Shown one piece after another: positions 1-8,905 of a stretch of 64,000 bases of DNA; the stretch's first letter is position 1, and each line of letters starts with the position of its first letter. The notes below the pieces were generated by a model. That model had not been told where the DNA came from. It searched no databases and saw only the letters and a program-made list of their open reading frames with translations. The position numbers and the translations under genes were made by a program. The DNA is from Lautropia mirabilis (GTDB lineage Bacteria > Pseudomonadota > Gammaproteobacteria > Burkholderiales > Burkholderiaceae_E), in contig NZ_LR134378.1 of assembly GCF_900637555.1 (NCBI RefSeq), positions 1,994,001-2,058,000 of the forward strand, in the 5' to 3' direction.

Positions 1-1
1 G

Positions 2-280
2 GTACGCCGCCTGCGTGAGGCCGACAAGAAGATCGAGACGCTGGCGCTGCTGGATGTCTACGGCCGTGTTGCCCGCGTGCTGCTGGACATGTCCGAGAAG
101 GTCGGCGAGGAACGCATGATCCGCAGCCGTCTGCCGCGCCAGGAGATCGCCAAGATGATCGGTGCCTCCCGCGAGATGGTCTCGCGCGTCATGAAGGGTC
201 TGGAAACCGAGGGCTACATCGTGCCGCTACCCGAGGGCAAGGTGCTGCTGCGCGAGAAACTCAGCAGCTATCTGGCCTGA
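2..280 (+). CDS. Crp/Fnr-family transcription regulator, C-terminal part (5' end outside window)
   Basis: The reading frame is open at the left edge and ends at a TGA, leaving 92 residues. They are the end of the dimerisation helix followed by a winged helix-turn-helix (HTH_Crp type): the helix pair around 'RQEIAKMIGASREMVSRVMKGLE' leads into a short wing ('GYIVPLPEGKVLL'). The recognition helix reads S-R-E-M-V-S-R. It contains the E-x-x-S-R pattern that FNR-type proteins use to read TTGAT half-sites, plus the CRP-like Arg before the Glu. The effector domain lies outside the window, so whether it senses cAMP, oxygen or NO cannot be told. A TTGAT-type site in front of frdA at 8.85 kb is a possible target, which is inference. 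Confidence 0.85.
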   Translation, partial: VRRLREADKKIETLALLDVYGRVARVLLDMSEKVGEERMIRSRLPRQEIAKMIGASREMVSRVMKGLETEGYIVPLPEGKVLLREKLSSYLA

Positions 281-383
281 ACGATAGCCCACACACGACC
301 GAAACCCCCGGAGGATTCGTCCCGTCCCCGGTCAAGGCGGTATGATCAGGGGTTCCACCCAATTTCCGGAGGACAAGGGAACG

Positions 384-3300
384 ATGGCGCGCAGCGCAGC
401 TCAGGCAACCGCCAATGAACACTGGGCCAGTCGGCACATCGGGCTTTCCGGGCGGGCCATCCGCCTGTTGCGGGAAGCCCGCTGGATCGTCCTGTGCTTC
501 CTTGCCATCTTTCTCTTTCTGATCCTGCTCAGCTACAACCCGGTCGATCCGGGCTGGTCGCACGCCGTCACCACCCGCCAGGTCCACAACCTCGGCGGGC
601 GCATCGGTGCCTGGTTTGCCGACCTCATCCTGTACCTGTTCGGGCTCTCGGCCTACCTGTTCTCGTTCTTTCTCATGCTGCGGGTGCTGGCCAGCTACCG
701 GCGGCTGCATCAGGAAGCCCAGCTGGCGCGCACGCTGCCGCTGGCCGATGCCAAGCCGGTCAGTCGCGCCCGCACGGTCAGCCAGAGCGCCGACACGCCG
801 GAGGCCCTGCCGCCTTCCCGTTTTGCCTGGGAACGCTGGATCGGCTTCATCCTGCTGCTGGTCGGGTGCAGCGCCCTGGAAGGCTCGCGTCTCTACAACC
901 TGAGCGCCAATCTGCCCTTGGCCCCCGGGGGGCTGCTGGGGGCACTGGTTGCCGGGCCCGTCCACGTCATGCTGGGAGCCGTCGGCGGCACGCTGGCGCT
1001 TCTGCTGCTCATTGCCATCGGCTTCAGCCTGGCCACCGGCGTCTCCTGGATGTCCATTTTCGAGCGCACCGGGGCCGTCCTGGAAGGCAGCGTCGACTAC
1101 ATCCGTCAGAAACTCGTTGCTCGTGCCGATCGTCAGGCTGGTGCGCGTGCGGCCCGTCAGCGGGGCAACCTGCTGGGGCGTGCGCCCGTGGACCTGGACG
1201 GTGACGAGAGCGGTGCGCCGCTGATCCGTCCTGCCCGACTGACCCAGGGCAGCACCGCCAGCGCCGACGAACCCGACGAAGACGACATCTATCTGGATGA
1301 CGATACCCTGCCGGCTCAGGGCCGCAGGGCAGGGCGCAGCAGCCGCGATGCTGGTGCTCCCGATGCCGTGGTCGGCAGCATGGCCAGCGCATCGTCCAGC
1401 CTGGATGGTCTTGTCACCGGAACGGCCCAAGGGGGGCAGGGCGTGCATGCCGCCGACCCTGATGATGCCGATGGCGCACCGGGCAGTCACCTCGCGGGCG
1501 CGGCAGATGCCGACGAGACCCCGGCCCGTGGAGGCCTGTTCGGCGGCCTGCTGAGTCGCGTCGCCGGCGCTGCCAAGGACGCCGTCTCCGGTGGCCGTGA
1601 AGGCGTCACCGATCGCCATGGCGCGGTCGAGCCTACCATTGCCGGCTTTGGCGAGCCCGGGCTGGATGACGATCCCGACATGCCTGCCACCCGCGGCGGC
1701 ACCGCAGGCGCAGCATGGCAGGAACCGCATCCTGCCCCTTCGGGGCGCGGATCGGAGGGCGCAGCCCAGTCCCTCGGTGCCAGCCACGCACCCACCACAA
1801 ACGTTTCGCATGGCGGCGCATCGCACGGCAACGCCTACGTCGGCCAGACCGTCGGGGTCCAGCGCGAACCCGTGCGTGAAAGCACCACCATCAGCAAGCC
1901 TCAGCCCGCCCCGGTGTACCGTCACCAGGGCGAAGATTCCCCGCTGCCCGACCTGGCGCTGCTGGATGCGCCGCCGGCCACCGTCGAGACGATGTCGCCC
2001 GAGACGCTGGAATACACCTCGCGCCTCATCGAGAAGAAGCTGTCCGACTTCGGCATCTCGGCTACCGTGGTCCATGCCTACCCGGGCCCCGTCATCACCC
2101 GCTACGAGATCGAGCCCGCCACCGGCGTCAAGGGCAGCCAGATCGTCAACCTGGCCAAGGACCTGGCCCGGTCGCTCTCCGTCATCTCGTTGCGTGTGGT
2201 CGAGACCATCCCCGGCAAGAACCTCATGGGCCTGGAGCTGCCCAACCCCCGCCGCCAGGGCGTGCGCCTCTCGGAGATCATCGGCTCGCGCGTCTACGTC
2301 GACGCCAAGTCCCCCGTCACCGTCTCGCTGGGCAAGGACATCGCCGGCAACCCGGTCGTGGCCGATCTGGCCAAGATGCCCCACCTGCTGGTGGCCGGTA
2401 CCACCGGCTCCGGCAAGTCCGTGGGCATCAACGCCATGCTGATGTCCATCCTCTACAAGGCTGACCCCTCCCAGGTCCGGATGATCCTCATCGATCCCAA
2501 GATGCTGGAGATGAGCGTCTACGAGGGCATTCCCCACCTGCTGGCGCCCGTCGTGACCGACATGCGCCAGGCGGGCCACGCCCTGAACTGGTGCGTTGGC
2601 GAGATGGAGCGTCGCTACAAGCTGATGAGCAAGCTTGGCGTGCGCAACCTGGCCGGCTACAACGCCAAGATCGCCGATGCCGAGAAGCGCGAAGAGTTCA
2701 TCCCCAACCCCTTCTCACTGACCCCGGACGCACCCGAGCCGCTTTCCAAGCTGCCCATCATCGTCGTCGTCATCGACGAGCTGGCCGACCTGATGATGGT
2801 CGTCGGCAAGAAGATCGAGGAACTCATCGCCCGTCTGGCGCAGAAGGCCCGTGCCGCCGGCATCCATCTTGTCCTGGCCACCCAGCGGCCTTCCGTCGAC
2901 GTCATCACCGGCCTCATCAAGGCCAACATCCCGTCGCGGATTGCCTTCCAGGTTTCCTCCAAGATCGACTCGCGCACCATCCTTGACCAGATGGGGGCCG
3001 AGACCCTGCTGGGCCAGGGCGACATGCTCTACCTGCCTGCCGGTACCAACCTGCCGCAGCGCGTTCACGGCGCCTACGTCGCCGACGACGAAGTCCACAA
3101 GGTCGTCACCAGCTGGCGCGAAGTCGGCGGCGAGCCCGACTACATCGAAGGCATCCTCGAAGGCGGCGTTCCCGAAGAGACCAACACCGGCAGCGCCGTC
3201 GGCTTCGGAGGCCTGTCCAGCACCCTGGCCGAAGCCGGCATGGACGGCGAAAGCGACCCCATGTATGACCAGGCTGTTGCCATCGTCCTGCAGCACCGTC

Positions 3301-3467
3301 GCGCCTCCATCTCGCTGGTGCAGCGTCACCTGCGCATCGGCTACAACCGCGCTGCCCGCCTGCTGGAACAGATGGAGCGCTCCGGCATCGTCTCGCCCAT
3401 GACCAGCAACGGCAACCGGGACATCCTGGTCCCGGTCAATGGGGGGCGGGGCGAGGCAGAGGGCTGA
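384..3467 (+). CDS. ftsK: DNA translocase FtsK
   Basis: Septal DNA translocase of 1027 aa that pumps chromosome ends and activates XerCD recombination at dif during division. Residues about 30-230 hold several membrane helices. About 235-520 is an acidic Gly/Ala/Asp-rich linker. The RecA-like motor carries Walker [10 protein letters not shown] near residue 670 and Walker B '[12 protein letters not shown]' near 790. The C-terminal gamma winged helix (about 960-1005, '[22 protein letters not shown]') reads KOPS sites. An ATG at 342 is in frame, but GGAGG at 368-372 sits 11 nt before the ATG at 384, so 384 is preferred. In many Burkholderiales ftsK is followed directly by lolA and rarA. Here mipA and frdABCD lie between them. 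Confidence 0.97.
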   Translation: MARSAAQATANEHWASRHIGLSGRAIRLLREARWIVLCFLAIFLFLILLSYNPVDPGWSHAVTTRQVHNLGGRIGAWFADLILYLFGLSAYLFSFFLMLRVLASYRRLHQEAQLARTLPLADAKPVSRARTVSQSADTPEALPPSRFAWERWIGFILLLVGCSALEGSRLYNLSANLPLAPGGLLGALVAGPVHVMLGAVGGTLALLLLIAIGFSLATGVSWMSIFERTGAVLEGSVDYIRQKLVARADRQAGARAARQRGNLLGRAPVDLDGDESGAPLIRPARLTQGSTASADEPDEDDIYLDDDTLPAQGRRAGRSSRDAGAPDAVVGSMASASSSLDGLVTGTAQGGQGVHAADPDDADGAPGSHLAGAADADETPARGGLFGGLLSRVAGAAKDAVSGGREGVTDRHGAVEPTIAGFGEPGLDDDPDMPATRGGTAGAAWQEPHPAPSGRGSEGAAQSLGASHAPTTNVSHGGASHGNAYVGQTVGVQREPVRESTTISKPQPAPVYRHQGEDSPLPDLALLDAPPATVETMSPETLEYTSRLIEKKLSDFGISATVVHAYPGPVITRYEIEPATGVKGSQIVNLAKDLARSLSVISLRVVETIPGKNLMGLELPNPRRQGVRLSEIIGSRVYVDAKSPVTVSLGKDIAGNPVVADLAKMPHLLVAGTTGSGKSVGINAMLMSILYKADPSQVRMILIDPKMLEMSVYEGIPHLLAPVVTDMRQAGHALNWCVGEMERRYKLMSKLGVRNLAGYNAKIADAEKREEFIPNPFSLTPDAPEPLSKLPIIVVVIDELADLMMVVGKKIEELIARLAQKARAAGIHLVLATQRPSVDVITGLIKANIPSRIAFQVSSKIDSRTILDQMGAETLLGQGDMLYLPAGTNLPQRVHGAYVADDEVHKVVTSWREVGGEPDYIEGILEGGVPEETNTGSAVGFGGLSSTLAEAGMDGESDPMYDQAVAIVLQHRRASISLVQRHLRIGYNRAARLLEQMERSGIVSPMTSNGNRDILVPVNGGRGEAEG

Positions 3468-3861
3468 TGCGCGCCCGGGCTGCCGACAGTCCGTCCGGCA
3501 GCCTGATAGCCCGGTAGCCTGGCCGGGCCCCGTCCCCATCATTTCCACCCGTCACGCTTCTGCCCGGCATCCTGCACTGACCGGGCCGATGCCTCTGCGC
3601 GTTCAGCCGACGGGCAGACGGCCTGATATGAAGCACGCTGCCTCCCGGGTCTGCGTTGACCTACCTGTTTTATCGGGTCCGCGGGAGGGCGGCGCGGCTG
3701 CGCTGTTTGCAGCGTGTGACAATCGACCTTTTGCCCTTCGCGGGCTGCAATCTCCATGTCGCTGGCCCGGCGGGGCCGATCCAGCCTTGCTTCAGGCGAC
3801 ATGACGGATCGATGAAATGGCAGCCATGAAGGGGTATTGCGTTTCTGGAGGTCTGGTTGTC
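3468..3861. other. Intergenic region, no convincing gene
   Basis: About 390 bases between ftsK and the MipA-like gene. Small ORFs in it have no recognisable product. Overlapping inverted repeats just after the ftsK stop (3475-3514, arms CCGGGCT/AGCCCGG and CTGCCG/CGGCAG) could form a hairpin but lack a T-tract. TTGACC at 3656 resembles a -35 box without a good partner. GGAGG at 3847-3851 serves the next gene. Confidence 0.5.
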
Positions 3862-4881
3862 ATGAATGTCCTATCTCGTATCGTTGGCATGAAGAAGCTG
3901 TGTGTGGTGCTGGGCGGGCTTGGCCTGCTGAGTACTGGCGCCTGGGCGCAGGACGGCGGGTATTCAGGTCAGGTTGGTGGAGGTGGCGCCTATGGCCAAT
4001 CACCTTCCTACGGCGCGGAAGGCGTGCCGTCTGGCGAACAGGGCACACTGCAGGCTCCGGGATCAGGGGGCGAGGCGAGCGCGGCTGGTCAGGTTGAATC
4101 CGACGCGGGCACGGGCATCAAGCAGGATCGGGGACCCATCCAGAATCCGGCGGCGGCGCCGAAGGATGGGGTCCAGTTCGCGCTGGGCGTGGGTCTGGCC
4201 ACCGGGCCGCGCTACCTGGGGTCTGACGAGACGGCAACAGGCCTGTCGGGCATCTTCTCGGTGAAGTACGGACCTTTCTTCCTGGATTCGATGCGCGGGC
4301 TGGGTGCCGAGTACAGCACGCCCTTCGGACTGCACATGAGTGCGGCGCTCTCCTACGATCCCGGCCGTTCCGAGAAGGACGGGGGTGGGAACTACTGGAG
4401 CAGTGGCAGTGAGAAGCTTCAGGGCCTGGGCAAGATCAAGCGCAGTGCCACCATCGACGTGGAGCTTTCGCAGGACGTGGCCGATTGGCTGGCGGTGAAT
4501 GTGGGCGGAGAGTTTGCCATTTCGGGGCAGAAGCACCGCGGCAACCAGTACACGACCGGCTTGGCCCTGCGGCCGTGGACGACGGAAACCGACCAGGTGG
4601 AACTTGGGCTGTCGGCCATGTTCGGGGACAAGGACTACAACAAGACGTACTTTGGCGTGACCCCGGAGCAGTCACTGCGCAGCCGCTATGGCCAGTTCAA
4701 TGCTGAAAGCGGCGTGTATGCGTATTCACTGGGTGCCCAGTGGACGCACGTGATCGACGAGCACTGGGCGACGCTGGTTGCCGGTGAGTACCATCGGTTT
4801 TCCAGCAAGATCAAGAAGAGCCCGATCGTGCGGGACAGCTCGGGCGTGACGGCGGTGGTGGGGCTCCACTACACCTTCTGA
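3862..4881 (+). CDS. MipA/OmpV family outer-membrane protein
   Basis: Predicted outer-membrane beta-barrel of the MipA/OmpV family (MltA-interacting protein), 339 aa. A signal peptide is visible (MKKLCVVLGGLGLLSTGAWA, cleavage before QD), followed by a Gly/Ser/Gln-rich segment of about 90 residues. The barrel begins at 'FALGVGLATGPRYLGSDE', a typical MipA opening, and ends in 'GLHYTF' with the terminal Phe expected for BAM recognition. The ATG at 3862 has GGAGG 10 nt upstream. The in-frame ATG at 3889 would give a shorter signal peptide and is an alternative. In the family, MipA scaffolds murein hydrolase and synthase contacts; some homologues are tied to antibiotic or metal resistance. The exact role is unknown here. 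Confidence 0.85.
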   Translation: MNVLSRIVGMKKLCVVLGGLGLLSTGAWAQDGGYSGQVGGGGAYGQSPSYGAEGVPSGEQGTLQAPGSGGEASAAGQVESDAGTGIKQDRGPIQNPAAAPKDGVQFALGVGLATGPRYLGSDETATGLSGIFSVKYGPFFLDSMRGLGAEYSTPFGLHMSAALSYDPGRSEKDGGGNYWSSGSEKLQGLGKIKRSATIDVELSQDVADWLAVNVGGEFAISGQKHRGNQYTTGLALRPWTTETDQVELGLSAMFGDKDYNKTYFGVTPEQSLRSRYGQFNAESGVYAYSLGAQWTHVIDEHWATLVAGEYHRFSSKIKKSPIVRDSSGVTAVVGLHYTF

Positions 4882-4890
4882 GCATTCCGG

Positions 4891-4911
4891 CCCCTGTCCA
4901 GATGACAGGGG
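4891..4911. terminator. Stem-loop after mipA-like gene
   Basis: Perfect 8-bp stem CCCCTGTC/GACAGGGG with loop CAGAT, 10 nt after the stop codon and between convergent genes. There is no clear T-tract, so intrinsic termination is uncertain. Confidence 0.45.
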
Positions 4912-5038
4912 CTGTCGGAAGGCCATTGGAATCTTCCCGACAGGGGGCCGCGGGAACTCTTCTGCTCCCGCATGGGGGTCTGCCTCCCCATGGGAATCTG
5001 CCCCCATGCTTGGCGTCTCCGTCCAGGCTTCGGAAGGG

Positions 5039-5058
5039 CTTCCCTGCCGTGAGGGAAG
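5039..5058 (-). terminator. Stem-loop after frdD
   Basis: 7-bp stem CTTCCCT/AGGGAAG with a six-base loop, 15 nt beyond the frdD stop on the minus strand. It lacks a T-tract and could stabilise the 3' end or end the operon. Confidence 0.35.
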
Positions 5059-5073
5059 CCCGGATGGAACACC

Positions 5074-5457
5074 TCAGAACGTCAGCAGCAGCACGGCGCA
5101 GACGCCGGACATGACGGTGGCAAAGCCGTAGCAGACGATCTGGGCGCCCGTGCCCGTGTGAAAGCCCAGGTCGTGCAGCGAATGGCACAGACGGTGCATG
5201 GCGTGGTAGAGGAAGAGTGCCACCACGGCCAGGATGGCGATCTTGCCGGGCCACCACTGGGCGAAGGCCAGCACACGGGCGTAGCTGAGCGTGCCGGTGG
5301 GCAGCAGGATGCCCAGCGGCACCAGGATGGTGGTGACGAGGATGAGCATGGGGCCGAACATGGCCGAAAGCACGCCACCGGCACCGAACAGGGACCAGAC
5401 GATGGGTTCGTGGGTGCGCTTGAGCGGGGCTTCGTCGACGGTATGGGATGGGGTCAT
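5074..5457 (-). CDS. frdD: Fumarate reductase membrane anchor subunit D
   Basis: Small membrane anchor of quinol:fumarate reductase, 127 aa. Three hydrophobic helices are evident. The N-terminal part 'EPIVWSLFGAGGVLSAMFGP' and 'LSYARVLAFAQ' closely match the E. coli FrdD pattern, and 'HRLCHSLHDL' corresponds to the conserved HRMHHAMHDL segment. This is why I call FrdD and not SdhD. With FrdC it anchors FrdAB to the inner membrane and binds menaquinol. An in-frame TTG at 5463 lies two codons upstream of the chosen ATG. It is the last gene of frdABCD, 58 bp after frdC. Confidence 0.93.
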   Translation of the reverse strand: MTPSHTVDEAPLKRTHEPIVWSLFGAGGVLSAMFGPMLILVTTILVPLGILLPTGTLSYARVLAFAQWWPGKIAILAVVALFLYHAMHRLCHSLHDLGFHTGTGAQIVCYGFATVMSGVCAVLLLTF

Positions 5458-5515
5458 GGTCAACTGCCTGTCTGTTGTCTTGGGCTTGTGAAGGGTCTTT
5501 CCGCGCGTGGCGTGA

Positions 5516-5947
5516 TCAGGGCGCCGTCAGCAGGAAGAGCGCGAGCAGGACGATGCTGGCACCGGCAAAGCCGACCAGTGCGCCATTGACGATCAGCTTG
5601 TCGGGCACGGGCCGGCGCTTGATGAAGAGCAGCGGGGCCGTCTTGGGCATGACCAGGAACCAGGTGATGGCGTGATAGGTGACCAGGGCCAGGGTGGCAA
5701 GATTGATGATCATCCACAGCGGCGATCGCAGGCTGGCGATGAAGCCGTCGAAGGCTTCGGGACCGGCGTGCAGCTGGAAGAGGCCATACAGCACCAGCAG
5801 GGCGTAGTAGGCCACGGCCACCGAGGTGAGCTCACGCACCATGTAGCGCTTGTAGGTGTTGCGGCCGTGCATGTACCAGCCCGCCATGGGACGGTGGTAG
5901 GTCTTGACCTGTCGTAGGGGAGCGACTCTGCGTCGGGGTTGATTCAT
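5516..5947 (-). CDS. frdC: Fumarate reductase membrane anchor subunit C
   Basis: Membrane anchor of quinol:fumarate reductase, 143 aa with three transmembrane helices. It starts with a basic leader and the YHRPM motif. 'RYMVRELTSV' carries the Glu equivalent to E. coli FrdC Glu29, which acts at the quinol site. 'GPEAFDGFIASL' and the 'TYHAITWF' segment also match FrdC. It lies between frdB (66 bp gap) and frdD. It has no haem-binding His pair like that of SdhC, which fits a haem-less enterobacterial-type QFR. The start has TGGAG upstream. Confidence 0.93.
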   Translation of the reverse strand: MNQPRRRVAPLRQVKTYHRPMAGWYMHGRNTYKRYMVRELTSVAVAYYALLVLYGLFQLHAGPEAFDGFIASLRSPLWMIINLATLALVTYHAITWFLVMPKTAPLLFIKRRPVPDKLIVNGALVGFAGASIVLLALFLLTAP

Positions 5948-6013
5948 GGTCTTCGGACTCCAATGCGGTTTCTGTCGATTGCTTCCCGGGGGCGGACAGG
6001 GCCGCCCCCGCCG

Positions 6014-6973
6014 TTACTGCGGGGCCTTGTTCGTCGCCTTCTTCTTGGCGCCGGGCATCAGGAAGCGGAAGAAATAGTCCTGGGTGGAGTTGACCTTGTT
6101 GAGGTTGATGGCGCGGGCGGGGTCGACACCCTTGGGGCAGACCACCGAGCATTCACCCACCAGCGTGCAGCCCCAGACGCCGCTTTCGGCGTTGATGACG
6201 GGCATGCGCTCGGCCTTGCCCTCATCCCGGGAGTCGGCGTTGTAGCGCTGCAGAAGCGCCAGCGCAGCAGGGCCGGTGAACTCGGGGTTGAGCCCGTACT
6301 GCGGACAGGCGGCATAACACAGCATGCAGTTGATGCACTGCGAGAACTGGTAGTACTGGTCCATCTGCGCAGGCGTCTGCAGATTGGGACCGTCTGCCGG
6401 CGTCCTGGGCTCTTCGGTGATGATGTAGGGCTTGACGCGCTCGAGCTTGGCCAGGAAGTCGCTCTGGTCCACGGCCAGGTCGCGCACGATGGGGAAGTGC
6501 GACAGGGGCGCGATGCGCAGGGTGCCGGGGTAGTAGTCGCGCAGGAAGGCCTGGCAGCTGAGCACCGGCATGTCGTTGGCCATCATGCCGCAGCTGCCGC
6601 AGACCGCCATGCGGCACGACCACCGGTAGGTGATGGTGCCATCCAGATGGTCCTTGATGTACTGCAGGCCATCGAGCACCGACATGTCGTGCGTGAAGGG
6701 GACTTCATACGACTGGTAGCGCGGGGCGCTGTCGGTGTCGGGGTTGTAGCGCATGCACTCGATGGTGATGGTGCGCGTCTCCGCACGCTGACCATGCGTG
6801 GCTGCTGCGGCCTGGCCCGTCGAGGACTGGGGCGCGCTGCCGGCCGATGCCGGGGCCGCGGCGCTGGACGCGGCGGGCCGCTGGTGTCCGGCAGCCTCGG
6901 TCTCGTCGTGCCGCACCCGGCGCAGGACGGTTTCCTGCAGGGTTTCCATTGCTGTCACGGTGGCTGTCGTCAT
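6014..6973 (-). CDS. frdB: Fumarate reductase iron-sulfur subunit
   Basis: Iron-sulfur subunit, 319 aa, carrying electrons from menaquinol to the FrdA flavin. The [2Fe-2S] motif is 'SCRMAVCGSCG' with a later Cys in 'PVLSCQAF'. The [4Fe-4S] and [3Fe-4S] ligands are in 'CINCMLCYAACP' and 'CTLVGECSVVCPKGVDP'. The core aligns end to end with the E. coli protein (about 244 aa). The first 75 or so residues are an extra Ala/Gly/Ser/Gln-rich leader with no Cys and no signal-peptide character. The start codon lies 2 nt after the frdA stop, so translation is probably coupled. A start inside the extension is possible, but no better-placed ATG precedes the core. Confidence 0.95.
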   Translation of the reverse strand: MTTATVTAMETLQETVLRRVRHDETEAAGHQRPAASSAAAPASAGSAPQSSTGQAAAATHGQRAETRTITIECMRYNPDTDSAPRYQSYEVPFTHDMSVLDGLQYIKDHLDGTITYRWSCRMAVCGSCGMMANDMPVLSCQAFLRDYYPGTLRIAPLSHFPIVRDLAVDQSDFLAKLERVKPYIITEEPRTPADGPNLQTPAQMDQYYQFSQCINCMLCYAACPQYGLNPEFTGPAALALLQRYNADSRDEGKAERMPVINAESGVWGCTLVGECSVVCPKGVDPARAINLNKVNSTQDYFFRFLMPGAKKKATNKAPQ

Positions 6974-6975
6974 GG

Positions 6976-8760
6976 TCAGGACATCTCCGCTTTCTTGCCG
7001 GCGCCACCATAGACGCGGGCACGGGGTTGGGACTTGGTGATCACCACGGGTTGCAGGGTGATGTCGGGGGCGCCATCGCCGGTGTAGTGGGCCAGCGAGT
7101 GCTTCATGAACTGGGCGTCGTCACGCTCGGTGTAGCCGTCCAGTCGCTGGTGGGCGCCCCGGGATTCCTTGCGCAGCAGGGCCGAATGCGCCATGGCCTG
7201 CGCCACTTCCAGCGAGTAGCCCAGCTCCAGGGTGGTGAGCCAGTCGGTGTTGAAGGCCAGGCTGTGGTCGTCGATGCGCACGCGGCGATAACGTTCACGC
7301 AGTTCGGCCAGCTTGTCGCAGGTGGCCTGCATGCCTTTCTCGTCGCGGTAGATGCCCACGCCGTCTTCCATGGCCACCCGCATCTCGTCGCGGATGGTGG
7401 CGGGCCGCTCGGCACCGGCGCCAGAATTACGGGCCGGATCCAGCCAGGCCAGGATGCGCCGTTCGGCATCTTCGGCCTGCTTCAGCATGGCGGTGTCAGC
7501 CTTGCCACGGCCGCGCTCGGCAGCCACGGTGGCCGCGCCTTCACCGGCCAGGCGGCCGAAGACCAGCAGCTCGGCCAGCGAGTTGGAACCGAGGCGGTTG
7601 GCGCCGTGGATGCCGACGCTGGAGCACTCGCCGGCGGCGAAGAGCCCCTGGATGGGGGTCTGGCAGCGGCCGTCGGTGAGGATGCCGCCCATGGTGTAGT
7701 GCACGGCCGGGCAGACGGGGATGGGATCCTTCACCGGGTCGACGCCGGCAAAGGTCTCGGCGGCCTCGGCAATGAGCGGCAGGCGCTCGTGGATCTTCTT
7801 CTCGCCCAGGTGGCGCAGGTCCAGGTGGACGGCCGGGCCATGGGGGGTGTCGACGGTGCGACCTTTCTGGCGCTCGTGCCAGAAGGCCTGCGAGAGCCGG
7901 TCACGCGGGCCAAGCTCCATCGCCTTCGGACGCGGCCAGGGGTCCAGCGGGCCCAGGCCGTAGTCCTGCAGGTAGCGATAGCCGTCGCGGTTGACCAGGA
8001 TGCCGCCTTCGCCGCGGCAGCCTTCGGTCATGAGAATGCCGGAGCCCGGCAGGCAGGTGGGGTGGTACTGCACGAACTCCATGTCGCGCAGCGGCACGCC
8101 GGCCCGGTAGGCCATGCCCATGCCGTCGCCGGTGAGGGTGCCGGCGTTGGTGTTCTGCCGGAACACGCGGCCTGCGCCGCCGGTTGCCATGACCACGGCA
8201 TTGGCAAAGAGTGCCAGACGCTCGCCGCTGGCGATCTCGACGGCCAGCACGCCACGCACGCGACCGTCCTCGACCAGCAGGTCGGTACAGAAGAACTCGT
8301 CGTAGCGCCGGATCTGCGGGTACTTGAGCGAGGTCTGGAAGAGGGTGTGCAGGATGTGGAAGCCGCTGCGGTCGGCGGCGAACCAGGTGCGCGGGGTTTT
8401 CATGCCGCCGAAGTAGCGGACGTTGATGCTGCCGTCGTCCTTGCGGCTCCACGGACAGCCCCATTGCTCGAGCTGGACCATCTCTTCGGTACAGTGCTCG
8501 ACGAAATATTCGACCACGTCCTGTTCACAGAGCCAGTCACCGCCGGAGACGGTGTCGTCGAAGTGGTTGTCCAGGCTGTCGTCGGGGCGAATGACACCCG
8601 CCGAGCCGCCTTCGGCCACGACGGTGTGTGAACGCATGGGAACAACCTTGGAGACCAGTGCGATCTCCAGCCCGGGGTTGAGTTCGGCGGCCGCGATGGC
8701 GGCGCGCAATCCGGCACCGCCGCCCCCGAGGACGATGATGTCTGCCGTTGCTGTATGCAT
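6976..8760 (-). CDS. frdA: Fumarate reductase flavoprotein subunit
   Basis: Catalytic flavoprotein, 594 aa, reducing fumarate to succinate at the end of anaerobic respiration. FAD-binding 'IIVLGGGGAGLRAAIAAAE' opens the protein. 'RSHTVVAEGG' contains the His that binds FAD covalently in this family. Substrate-site motifs 'GGDWLCEQDVV', 'HPTCLPGSGIL', 'TEGCRGEGG' and 'HGANRLGSNSLAE' are present. Similarity to E. coli FrdA runs over the whole length, with closely similar size (602 aa there). I chose ATG 8760 (MHTATADI), preceded by AGGGAG; an in-frame GTG at 8796 would add 12 residues. It is the first gene of frdABCD, divergent from lolA, with an FNR-like site upstream. Confidence 0.96.
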   Translation of the reverse strand: MHTATADIIVLGGGGAGLRAAIAAAELNPGLEIALVSKVVPMRSHTVVAEGGSAGVIRPDDSLDNHFDDTVSGGDWLCEQDVVEYFVEHCTEEMVQLEQWGCPWSRKDDGSINVRYFGGMKTPRTWFAADRSGFHILHTLFQTSLKYPQIRRYDEFFCTDLLVEDGRVRGVLAVEIASGERLALFANAVVMATGGAGRVFRQNTNAGTLTGDGMGMAYRAGVPLRDMEFVQYHPTCLPGSGILMTEGCRGEGGILVNRDGYRYLQDYGLGPLDPWPRPKAMELGPRDRLSQAFWHERQKGRTVDTPHGPAVHLDLRHLGEKKIHERLPLIAEAAETFAGVDPVKDPIPVCPAVHYTMGGILTDGRCQTPIQGLFAAGECSSVGIHGANRLGSNSLAELLVFGRLAGEGAATVAAERGRGKADTAMLKQAEDAERRILAWLDPARNSGAGAERPATIRDEMRVAMEDGVGIYRDEKGMQATCDKLAELRERYRRVRIDDHSLAFNTDWLTTLELGYSLEVAQAMAHSALLRKESRGAHQRLDGYTERDDAQFMKHSLAHYTGDGAPDITLQPVVITKSQPRARVYGGAGKKAEMS

Positions 8761-8796
8761 GAGGCTCCCTGTCCTGTGAGTGACATAGTTTTTCAC

Positions 8797-8802
8797 ATTA
8801 TC
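8797..8802 (-). promoter_or_regulatory. frdA: Candidate -10 box for frdABCD
   Basis: GATAAT on the minus strand, 37 nt before the frdA ATG. It predicts transcription starting near 8790. No good -35 hexamer is seen, which is usual for an activator-dependent promoter. Confidence 0.5.
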
Positions 8803-8844
8803 AGGGAGGATCAGAGGCCTAGGGGGATGGTCGGGTTTGTTGGC

Positions 8845-8858
8845 TTGATGGGGGTCAA
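8845..8858 (-). promoter_or_regulatory. FNR-type binding site upstream of frdA
   Basis: The minus strand reads TTGAC-CCCC-ATCAA, one mismatch from the FNR consensus TTGAT-N4-ATCAA. Its centre is about 61.5 bp upstream of the start predicted from the -10 box, the class I activator distance. It lies in the 145-bp frdA-lolA divergent gap, so an effect on lolA cannot be excluded. Confidence 0.6.
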
Positions 8859-8905
8859 GGAGTGTCTGTTAAGCTAGACCATTCGCTCACTTTCTACCTG
8901 GATCC

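Noticed and set aside
261-2579. Long minus-strand ORF opposite ftsK
   Set aside because: It mirrors the third-position bias of ftsK; its Gly/Asp/Gln/His-rich translation has no domain. Same reasoning for the long frames opposite frdA (6847-8631), comEC (18131-20431), ligA (55805-57736) and the lipoproteins.
3439-3804. Plus-strand frame overlapping the end of ftsK
   Set aside because: No homology, Pro/Arg-rich shadow composition, no ribosome site.
5074-8760. Succinate dehydrogenase (sdhCDAB) reading of the four-gene operon
   Set aside because: Gene order A-B-C-D and the anchor subunits (GAGGVLSA, HRLCHSLHDL, Glu in YMVREL) match fumarate reductase; SdhC/SdhD haem histidines are not seen.
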